The translations under genes and the position numbers were made by a program. Below, one piece after another: positions 1 to 5,791 of a stretch of DNA of 11,142 nucleotides; within the stretch, counting starts at the first letter, position 1; each line of letters opens with the position of its first letter. Origin of the DNA: Candidatus Rokubacteria bacterium RIFCSPLOWO2_02_FULL_72_37 (GTDB lineage Bacteria > Methylomirabilota > Methylomirabilia > Rokubacteriales > CSP1-6); assembly GCA_001790315.1 (NCBI GenBank), contig MGCE01000009.1:1-11142 (forward strand), written 5' to 3'. The notes below the pieces were generated by a model. The model made no database searches. It was given only the letters and a program-made list of their open reading frames with translations, and was not told where the DNA came from.

Positions 1-809
1 ACGAGCGCGGCGGCGGCGTAGATCCCGGCGAGCGCGCCGGTGACGTACGGCACGAGCGCGTACCGTCGCCGGAGCCCTTCGGGGAGGGCTGCAGACCGCG
101 CTTCGAGCCACGCCCGATCGCCGGTCGCCGCGTTGTCACCGCACTGGTGGATCACCTGGGTGAGCTCGAGGAGCGCCGGCAGCGCCTCGCCGACGGCGCG
201 ATTGATCCGCTGCGCCCCCTGCGCGCCGCCCGTGACGTAGACGAGTGGCAGGGTGACGTCGAGCCCGAAGCGGGCCGCGGCGTCGGCCGGCGTCCCGCCG
301 CGCAGCTCCGGGCGGAGCGGGTTGCCCGTGACGATGACGCGCGCCGCCGGGAAGCGGCGAGCCTCGTCGGGGTAGGTGACCGCGATGCGGCGGGCGAAGC
401 GCGCGCTCAGCCGATTGGCGAGGCCGGGCACGGCCGTCTGCTCGTGCACCACGATCGGGATGCGCGCGGCCGCCGCCGCCAGGACCACGGGGACCGCGAC
501 GAAGCCGCCGGTCGCGAAGACGACCCGCGGCCGGAGCCGGCGCAGCAGACGCCAGGCGGCCAGGACGCCGGCAGGCACGTTGACGGCGAGGTCGAGGACG
601 TTCCGCCACGCCCAGGCGCGCCGCAGCTTGCCCGTGGGGATGGCGAAGTAGGGGATGCCGGCCTCCGGCGCGCGCCGGGCCTCGACGCCCGCGCGCGAGC
701 CGATCCACGCGCAGCCGATTCCCCGCGCCGCGAGCAGCGCGGCGACCGCGAGGCCGGGGCTCGTGTGGCCGCCGGTGCCGCCGCCCGTGATGAGGATGAG
801 CGGGCGCAT
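1..809 (-). CDS. murG: MurG, lipid II-forming N-acetylglucosaminyltransferase (C-terminus cut off by window edge)
   Basis: MurG transfers GlcNAc from UDP-GlcNAc to undecaprenyl-pyrophosphoryl-MurNAc-pentapeptide (lipid I to lipid II) on the inner face of the cytoplasmic membrane. Translation from the ATG at 809 gives 269 residues still open at the window edge. MurG is normally about 360 residues, so roughly the last 90, including most of the UDP-GlcNAc-binding half, are missing. Visible motifs are the N-terminal glycine loop GGGTGGH (9-15), ATGGF (99-103), VHEQ (121-124) followed by PGLANRL (128-134), TGNPLRPEL (161-169), the second glycine loop GGAQGAQRIN (194-203) and HQCG (221-224). The family commonly has HVFPAL-type sequence after the first loop; here it is HTSPGL, an ordinary variation. 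The start lies 2 bases past the ddl stop with no strong Shine-Dalgarno, so coupling to ddl is likely. Family assignment is firm from the motif series. Confidence 0.95.
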   Translation of the reverse strand, partial: MRPLILITGGGTGGHTSPGLAVAALLAARGIGCAWIGSRAGVEARRAPEAGIPYFAIPTGKLRRAWAWRNVLDLAVNVPAGVLAAWRLLRRLRPRVVFATGGFVAVPVVLAAAAARIPIVVHEQTAVPGLANRLSARFARRIAVTYPDEARRFPAARVIVTGNPLRPELRGGTPADAAARFGLDVTLPLVYVTGGAQGAQRINRAVGEALPALLELTQVIHQCGDNAATGDRAWLEARSAALPEGLRRRYALVPYVTGALAGIYAAAAL

Positions 810-811
810 CC

Positions 812-1933
812 CTAACGAGCGTGCTCGCGGTGGCGCTCGAGCGCCAGGGCGAGCAGCCGGTCCACGAGGGCGGGGTAGGCGAGCCCCGAGGCCTCCCACA
901 TCCGGGCGTAGGCGCTCGTGGCCGTGAAGCCCGGGATCGTGTTGATCTCGTTCACGAGGATGCGGTCACCTTCGAGGAAGAAGTCCACCCGCGCCATGCC
1001 CGCGCAGTCGATCGCGCGGAACGCCGCGACCGCGAGCTCCTGGAAGCGCCCCGTCTGCTCGGGCGTGACCGGCGCGGGGACGGTCAGCCGCGCCTGACCC
1101 TCGGCGTACTTGGTCGCGTAGTCGTACCACTCGCCGTCGTAGGTGACCTCGCCGGGCAGGGAGGCCAGCGGCTCGTCGTTGCCGAGCACGCTCACTTCGA
1201 CCTCGCGGCCGTGCACGGCGCGCTCGACGAGGAGCTTGCGGTCGTAGCGCGCGGCGTCCTCCAGGGCGGCCGGCAGCGCCGCGGCCCCGGAGACCCTGCC
1301 GATGCCGACGCTCGAGCCCAGGTTCGAGGGCTTCACGAAGCAGGGGAAGCCGATGGCCGCGGCGATGCGGCGCTCGACGGCCGACGGCGCACGCCGCCAC
1401 TCGGCGCGCAGGACCACCGCGTGCTCGACGATGGGCAGGCCGTGCGCGCAGAAGATGGTCTTCATCGTGACCTTGTCCATCCCGACGGCGGAGGCGAGCA
1501 CGCCGGCGCCGACGTAGGGCACGTCGGCGAGCTCGAGGAGCCCCTGGATCGTGCCGTCCTCGCCGTACGGTCCGTGCAGCGCGATGAACACCACGTCGAG
1601 CCCCTGGCGCAGCTCGGCCGGGAGCCCGCCCGCCGGCTCGGCTCGGACCAGGCCGGCCGTCGTCGAGGCCTCGGCGGTGTCGGCGCGGTCGGCGAGCGCC
1701 TTCTTCACGGCGCCGGCGGCGTCGTCGGCCGGCAGCGCCAGGCGCGCCTCGGCCGCCAGCGCGCGAAGGGGGTCGCCCCCGACGAGCCAGCGCCCATCGC
1801 GGGCGATGCCGAGGGGAACCACGACGTGGCCGCGCGTCTCGAGGGCCGCGATCACCGACGCCGCCGAGGCCAGCGACACCTCGTGCTCGCCCGAGCGCCC
1901 ACCGAAGATCACACCGACGCGGAGGCGCGGCAT
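812..1933 (-). CDS. ddl: D-alanine--D-alanine ligase
   Basis: Ddl is a cytosolic ATP-grasp ligase that joins two D-alanines for the peptidoglycan pentapeptide. The 373-residue product is complete and within the longer Ddl range. Visible features are GGRSGEHEVS (11-20, with E16 at the position that contacts the first D-Ala), HGPYGEDGTIQG (120-131), the ATP-binding stretch FVKPSNLGSSVGI (199-211, K201), EVEVSVLG (244-251), and the C-terminal ARVDFF (314-319) and NEINTIPGFT (328-337). D317, E329 and N331 are the expected metal ligands. The YDYATKY loop (270-276) is tyrosine-containing as in D-Ala-D-Ala ligases; VanA-type D-lactate ligases have histidine in the equivalent place, so ordinary D-Ala-D-Ala specificity is inferred. 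The ATG begins 1 base after the stop of the upstream membrane-protein gene. No clear Shine-Dalgarno is seen, suggesting re-initiation. murG follows after 2 bases. Confidence 0.97.
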   Translation of the reverse strand: MPRLRVGVIFGGRSGEHEVSLASAASVIAALETRGHVVVPLGIARDGRWLVGGDPLRALAAEARLALPADDAAGAVKKALADRADTAEASTTAGLVRAEPAGGLPAELRQGLDVVFIALHGPYGEDGTIQGLLELADVPYVGAGVLASAVGMDKVTMKTIFCAHGLPIVEHAVVLRAEWRRAPSAVERRIAAAIGFPCFVKPSNLGSSVGIGRVSGAAALPAALEDAARYDRKLLVERAVHGREVEVSVLGNDEPLASLPGEVTYDGEWYDYATKYAEGQARLTVPAPVTPEQTGRFQELAVAAFRAIDCAGMARVDFFLEGDRILVNEINTIPGFTATSAYARMWEASGLAYPALVDRLLALALERHREHAR

Positions 1934-1934
1934 G

Positions 1935-2372
1935 TCAGGTCATCGCGACGAGGAGCGCGCGCGCGATCAGCGCCGCCGCCTCGCGCACCCATGGATACCA
2001 GACCTCGCGCGCGAGCCATCCCGCGACGGCGATCGCGCCGTAGGCGACCGCGGTGAAGAGCCAGTCCGGCAGGCTCCCCGAGGGGACGAAGGCCCGGAGG
2101 AGCCCCGCGAGGATGGCGCCGGAAAACGTGTAGAGCCCCAGGGCGGACAGGACCGCGAGCGGCGAGAGCATGAGGAACATGAAGCTCGTGATGATCGCCT
2201 CGCCCCGGCCCATCGGGCTCCGGAACACCTCGATGGTGCCCTCGGCGGCGAGCCGCTCGAGCGCCAGCTCGACGTGGCCCCACGTGACGAGGCCGAAGTA
2301 GGACGCCAGGAAGAGCGCGGTCGCGACGAGCAACAGCGTGTGGCGCCAGCGCCACCACTCCAATCGCGTCAT
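1935..2372 (-). CDS. Unrecognised 145-residue integral membrane protein between rarA and ddl
   Basis: I do not recognise a family. The protein starts MTRLEWWRWR, a Trp/Arg-rich cytosolic-looking N-terminus. Hydrophobic segments follow at about 11-31, 61-83 (possibly extending to 95) and 102-121, with a weaker amphipathic stretch at 131-143, so three or four membrane spans are likely. The loop at 32-60 is polar and mixed in charge and contains RSPMGRGE (51-58). No signal peptidase site, lipobox or catalytic motif is visible. The ATG overlaps the rarA stop in an ATGA junction and has a good Shine-Dalgarno on the minus strand (GGGAG, 2378-2382, 5-base spacing). Its stop is 1 base before the ddl start. 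Its position within a wall-synthesis unit makes a membrane or envelope role plausible, but that is context only. CrcB, sometimes found near rarA, was considered; the sequence does not look like it. The hydrophobicity and coupled junctions support a real gene. Confidence 0.85.
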   Translation of the reverse strand: MTRLEWWRWRHTLLLVATALFLASYFGLVTWGHVELALERLAAEGTIEVFRSPMGRGEAIITSFMFLMLSPLAVLSALGLYTFSGAILAGLLRAFVPSGSLPDWLFTAVAYGAIAVAGWLAREVWYPWVREAAALIARALLVAMT

Positions 2373-3736
2373 GGCTGCTCCCGGGATGCCCGGCGCTCCG
2401 CCCGCCAGCGCCGCCAGTCGGCGAGGCGGCGGCCGAGCTCCGCTTCGAACCCCCGGTCCGTCGGCCGGTAGTACTCGCGGCCGCGCACGGTCTCTGGGAG
2501 ATCCTCCTGCTCCGTCCGCGTCCCGGGCTCGTCGTGCGCGTACCGGTAGCCGGCGCCGTAACCGAGCTCCCGCATGAGTCGCGTGGGCGCGTTGCGGATG
2601 TGCAGGGGGACGGGCTCCGCCGGACGCTCGCGGACGTCGGCCTGCACGGCACCGTAGGCGACGTACGTCGCGTTCGACTTCGGCGCCAGCGCGAGGTAGA
2701 GCGTGGCCTGCGCCAGCGCGAGCTCGCCCTCCGGCGTGCCGAGGAAGTCGTAGGCGTCCCTGGCCGCGAGCGTCAGGGCGAGCGCGCCCGGGTCGGCGTT
2801 CCCGATGTCCTCCGAGGCGAAGCGGACGAGGCGCCGGGCGACGTAGAGCCGGTCCTCGCCCGACTCGAGCATGCGGACGAGCCAGTAGAGCGCCGCGTCG
2901 GGGTCGGAGTCCCGCAGCGACTTGTGCAGCGCGGAGATCAGGTTGTAGTGCTCCTCGCCCGCCTTGTCGTAGAGGAGCGTCCGCCGCTGGGCGGCCTCGC
3001 GGATGGCGGTCTCGGTCACCGTGCGCTGGCCTCCCTCGGCCGGGCCGAGCTTCACAGCCAGCTCGAGCACGTTCAGCGCGGTGCGCGCGTCGCCGTTGGC
3101 GATCCCCGCGATCAGGCGGAGCGCGTCCCCGGTGACGAGCGGGGCCTGCGCGGCGAGGCCGCGCTCGGCGTCGTCGAGGGCGCGCCGCATGATCACGGAG
3201 AGATCCGCCTCGTCCAGCGGGTGGAGCACGTACACCCGGCAGCGCGACAGCAACGCGGAGTTCACCTCGAACGACGGGTTCTCGGTCGTGGCGCCGACGA
3301 GGACGAGCGTGCCCTTCTCGACGTGCGGCAGGAAGGCGTCCTGCTGGGCGCGGTTGAAGCGGTGGATCTCGTCCACGAACAGGATCGTGCGGGCGCCCTG
3401 CCGCGCGCGCGCGCGCGCGGCCTCGGCGATCACCTCGCGGATCTCCTTCACGCCCGAGAGCACCGCGGAGAAGGCGACGAAGCGGGCGCCGGCGACGTGC
3501 GCCATCAGCGAGGCGAGCGTGGTCTTGCCCGAGCCGGGCGGGCCCCACAGGATCATCGAGTGCATCTCGCCGCTCTCGAGGGCGACGCGCAGCACGCGCT
3601 GCGGGCCGAGCAGGTGCTCCTGGCCGACGACCTCGTCCAGCGTCCGCGGGCGCATCCGGTCGGCGAGCGGCCGGGGCGCGCCGCGGGCCGGGGGCCCGGA
3701 CACCGGCGGGTCGAAGAGGTCCACCTCAGCCACCAT
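2369..3736 (-). CDS. rarA: RarA/MgsA-type AAA+ ATPase (replication-associated recombination protein A)
   Basis: RarA is a cytosolic AAA+ ATPase related to clamp-loader subunits (eukaryotic WRNIP1/Mgs1) that acts at stalled or gapped replication forks. The product is 455 residues, close to the usual 440-450. Motifs are Walker A GPPGSGKT (65-72), Walker B ILFVDEIHRFN (118-128), sensor 1 region GATTENPSFEVN (148-159) and the arginine-finger SRC (164-166). The C-terminal tetramerisation region has EEHYNLISALHKSLR, DPDAALYWLVRMLESGED and RLVRFASEDIG, and the tail carries the family-typical GREYYRPTDRGFE. A longer open frame runs upstream to 3970, but the extension is a shadow of the HAD gene. The ATG at 3736, just before MVAEVDLFD, gives normal length and overlaps the HAD stop by 11 bases. 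The stop overlaps the next gene by 4 bases. An 18-base alternating CG run (3402-3419) lies inside the gene and encodes an Ala/Arg-rich stretch. Confidence 0.96.
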   Translation of the reverse strand: MVAEVDLFDPPVSGPPARGAPRPLADRMRPRTLDEVVGQEHLLGPQRVLRVALESGEMHSMILWGPPGSGKTTLASLMAHVAGARFVAFSAVLSGVKEIREVIAEAARARARQGARTILFVDEIHRFNRAQQDAFLPHVEKGTLVLVGATTENPSFEVNSALLSRCRVYVLHPLDEADLSVIMRRALDDAERGLAAQAPLVTGDALRLIAGIANGDARTALNVLELAVKLGPAEGGQRTVTETAIREAAQRRTLLYDKAGEEHYNLISALHKSLRDSDPDAALYWLVRMLESGEDRLYVARRLVRFASEDIGNADPGALALTLAARDAYDFLGTPEGELALAQATLYLALAPKSNATYVAYGAVQADVRERPAEPVPLHIRNAPTRLMRELGYGAGYRYAHDEPGTRTEQEDLPETVRGREYYRPTDRGFEAELGRRLADWRRWRAERRASREQP

Positions 3737-4388
3737 CGCCGCGCGCGGCCAGCCACGCGGGCAGGTGCCCGAGCTCGTCCAGGTGCGCGACGGGGCTGAC
3801 CCGCCGCCGGGCGAGCGTGGCGCGGTCGGCGCGGTAGGCGACGAACGGCACGCCGGCGGCGGCCGCGGCGAGCCCGTCCACCCACGAGTCGCCCACGACG
3901 ACGGCCCGCCGGGCAATCCCCGCGTCGCCGGCGCGCCCGCCGAAATGGGCGGCGATGACGCGCCAGCCATCGGGGTCCGGCTTGAGCGCGCGCATGTCGT
4001 CGCGGGTCACGACGGGGTCGAGCAGACCGGCGAGCCCGAGGCGCTCGAGCGCGGGCAAGGTGATGGCGCGGGCGTTGTTGGTCCAGAGCGCCGTCGCCAG
4101 GCCGAGGCGGCGGGCGCCGAGGACCGCGTCGCGCGCGCCGGGCTCGAGGACCGCGGCGTCCATCGCCCGCCGCTCGTGGCCCAGCGCGACCGCCCAGAGC
4201 GCGTCCTCGAGCCGGGGCGCCTCCGTCCGGCACCAGTCGATCAGCTCGCCCACCCGCCAGCGCCCGGTCCGGGCCGGCAGCGGCCCCCGCTCGCGCTCGA
4301 TGAGGGCCTGCATGTCCACGGCCATTGCCGCGAGGTCCAGCGGCGTCCGGACGAGCGTGTGGTCGAGGTCGAACACGCACGGACCCAC
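3726..4388 (-). CDS. HAD-superfamily phosphatase, phosphoglycolate phosphatase-like
   Basis: This is a 220-residue cytosolic haloacid-dehalogenase-fold hydrolase, probably acting on a small phosphorylated metabolite; the substrate cannot be read from sequence. All four HAD motifs are present: motif I FDLDHTLV (6-13, nucleophile D7 and acid/base D9), motif II LWTNN (101-105, T103), motif III lysine in ALKPDPDGW (134-142, K136) and motif IV VVGDSWVDGLAAAAAGV (164-180, D167 and D171). A helical cap of about 80 residues sits between motifs I and II, as in subfamily IA enzymes such as Gph. The start is GTG at 4388: the frame is closed upstream by TGA near 4428-4430 with no ATG, GTG or TTG between, and the motif I aspartate at residue 7 fits a true N-terminus. 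It is the first gene of the leftward operon and its 3' end overlaps rarA by 11 bases. A dyad (4389-4407) abuts the start codon. Confidence 0.88.
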   Translation of the reverse strand: MGPCVFDLDHTLVRTPLDLAAMAVDMQALIERERGPLPARTGRWRVGELIDWCRTEAPRLEDALWAVALGHERRAMDAAVLEPGARDAVLGARRLGLATALWTNNARAITLPALERLGLAGLLDPVVTRDDMRALKPDPDGWRVIAAHFGGRAGDAGIARRAVVVGDSWVDGLAAAAAGVPFVAYRADRATLARRRVSPVAHLDELGHLPAWLAARGDGG

Positions 4389-4407
4389 GCTGTGACCGTA
4401 CCACAGC
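4389..4407. promoter_or_regulatory. Dyad GCTGTG-N7-CACAGC between divergent genes (candidate operator)
   Basis: A perfect 6+6 inverted repeat separated by ACCGTAC occupies almost half of the 41-base gap between the leftward HAD gene and the rightward TPR gene. The dyad extends imperfectly outward (CAC before, GTG after, with one bulged C), so its left end reaches into the HAD GTG start codon. It overlaps the -35 position expected for the rightward promoter. The placement would suit a factor controlling one or both directions. TGTG-N7-CACA resembles a CRP/FNR-type half-site pair, but those have TGTG-N8-CACA spacing. The regulator is unknown and function is inferred. Confidence 0.4.
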
Positions 4408-4418
4408 CGTGCTACGAT
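4392..4418 (+). promoter_or_regulatory. Possible extended -10 promoter for the TPR-TPR-AOR operon
   Basis: TGC-TACGAT at 4410-4418 fits an extended -10 (TGn plus a hexamer matching TATAAT at 4 of 6). A weak -35-like GTGACC lies at 4392-4397 with a 15-base spacer. Transcription would start near 4425, leaving only a few bases before the ATG at 4430, so the message would be nearly leaderless. The same ten bases GTGCTACGAT occur before the tRNA at 10575-10584. Prediction by eye only. Confidence 0.35.
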
Positions 4419-4429
4419 GGGGTGCCATC

Positions 4430-5791
4430 ATGACGCGACGACAGCCGGTCTTCGCCGCGTTCGCGCTCCTGCTCGTTGCGATCTCGGTGCCCCATCCCGC
4501 CGCCGCGCTCGGGGAAGCCGAACGGCTCTGGATGGTCGGTGAGCGGTCGTTCGCGGACGGTCTCTACCCGGTCGCCCGCCGCACGCTCGAGCGGTTCGTC
4601 GCCGAGTATCCGGCCGACGCCCGGCTCCCGGCCGCGCTCCTCATCCTCGGCAAGGCGCGGCTCGCTCTCGGCGACGTGGAGCCGGCGCTCGAGGCCTTCC
4701 GCCGCGCCGCGCCGCCGGACGCCGCCGGCCCCACCGCCCTCGAGGCGAAGTTCTGGGAGGCGGAGACGTTGTTCCGGCTCAAGCGGTACGCCGAGGCGCG
4801 CACGGCGTACGACGCGGTGCTGCGGCGCGACGCCGCCTCGCCGCACGCGCCGGAGGCGCTCTACGGCCTGGCGTGGAGCGAGCTCGAGCTCAAGCGCCCC
4901 GAGCCGGCCGTCGCCGCGTTCCGCGACTTCCTCGCGACGTGGCCGCAGCACGCGCTCGCGCCGTCGGCGACGTTCTACCTGGCGCGGACGCTCGTCGAGC
5001 TCACGCGCTACGCCGATGCAGAGCCCCTGCTCGGCGACTTCGCCGCGAAGCACCCCGGCCACGCGCTCGCGCCCGACGCGCAGTACCTGCTGGGCCTGGC
5101 CCGCGTGCGGGCGGGCGACCACCGCGCCGGCGTCGCCGACCTGCGCGCGTTCGTGGCCGCGCACCCGTCCCACCCACTGGCGCCCGCCGCCCAGCGCGTG
5201 ATCACCGAGACGCTGACGCGCTACGGCGACCGGCAGGAGCTGCTCGAGACCTACAAGACGCTCCTGGAGCAGACGCCGCCGAGCGCGGAGGCGCTCTACG
5301 ACGCCGGGTCGATCGCGGGCCGGCTCGACCGCCGGCGCGATCAGGAGGCGGCGTGGAAGCGGCTGGCAAAGGAGTTCCCCGAGCACGCGCTCACCCACCG
5401 TGCCGCCCTCGAGCTGGCGAACGCCGCCTACAAGCGCCACGAGTGGAAGGAGGCAGCGGCACAGGCACACGCGGCCACCGCTTCCGCGGAGACCGGCGTC
5501 CGCGCGGAGGCGCTCCTGCTGGCCGGGGAAGCCGACCTGAAGCTCCGCCGGCTCGCCGCGGCCGCGAAGTCGTTCGAGGCGGTCGGCGGCGTGGCGAACG
5601 TCGAAGCGGGCGTGCGCTACCGCGCGCTGGCCGGCCTCGGGCTCACGCGCGAGCAGCAGCAGAACTGGAAGGCCGCGCTCGCGGCCTACGAGACCGTGGC
5701 CAGCAAGAGCCCCGACGCCACGCTGCGCGAGTGGGCCAAGGACCGCGCCAAGGCCGTGCGCGGACGGATCAATGCGACGCGCGCTCGCTAG
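4430..5791 (+). CDS. Exported TPR-repeat protein (453 residues)
   Basis: The product has a Sec signal peptide: MTRR, a hydrophobic core at about 7-20, and a probable signal peptidase I site after the AAA at 24-26. There is no lipobox cysteine, so it should be soluble in the periplasm. The rest is a run of tetratricopeptide-like helical pairs of about 34-37 residues, for example 34-67, 68-99, 104-138, 140-171, 177-208 and 214-246, with weaker ones to about 440. Recurring signatures are Y/F-P-x-H/D-A, A-x-Y-x-L-G and G-D/R-Y-x-x-A. The early repeats resemble YbgF/CpoB- and BamD-type TPR modules, which act as protein-docking scaffolds in the envelope. No enzyme domain is seen. The open frame extends upstream to 4325, but the signal peptide and intergenic position favour ATG 4430. 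The end overlaps the next gene by 20 bases. The exact partner is unknown. Confidence 0.85.
   Translation: MTRRQPVFAAFALLLVAISVPHPAAALGEAERLWMVGERSFADGLYPVARRTLERFVAEYPADARLPAALLILGKARLALGDVEPALEAFRRAAPPDAAGPTALEAKFWEAETLFRLKRYAEARTAYDAVLRRDAASPHAPEALYGLAWSELELKRPEPAVAAFRDFLATWPQHALAPSATFYLARTLVELTRYADAEPLLGDFAAKHPGHALAPDAQYLLGLARVRAGDHRAGVADLRAFVAAHPSHPLAPAAQRVITETLTRYGDRQELLETYKTLLEQTPPSAEALYDAGSIAGRLDRRRDQEAAWKRLAKEFPEHALTHRAALELANAAYKRHEWKEAAAQAHAATASAETGVRAEALLLAGEADLKLRRLAAAAKSFEAVGGVANVEAGVRYRALAGLGLTREQQQNWKAALAAYETVASKSPDATLREWAKDRAKAVRGRINATRAR

Noticed and set aside
812..1933. Vancomycin-resistance-type D-Ala-D-Lac ligase
   Set aside because: The specificity loop carries tyrosine (YDYATKY) rather than histidine, and no vanH- or vanX-like neighbour is present.
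821..2056. Long plus-strand open frame opposite ddl (411 residues)
   Set aside because: It is an antisense shadow of ddl: Arg/Gly/Ala/His-rich with no domain, and long stop-free antisense frames are expected at this GC content.
1935..2372. CrcB-type fluoride channel, a frequent neighbour of rarA
   Set aside because: The glycine-rich CrcB motifs and length pattern are not seen; only the hydrophobicity is similar.
2534..3799. Long plus-strand open frame opposite rarA (421 residues)
   Set aside because: It has low-complexity Arg/Gly/Glu/Val composition typical of antisense of a high-GC gene, while the minus strand encodes RarA with all motifs.
4391..4405. CRP/FNR binding site (TGTGA-N6-TCACA)
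   Set aside because: Spacing between TGTG and CACA is 7 rather than 8 bases, so the half-sites are out of register for the canonical dimer.
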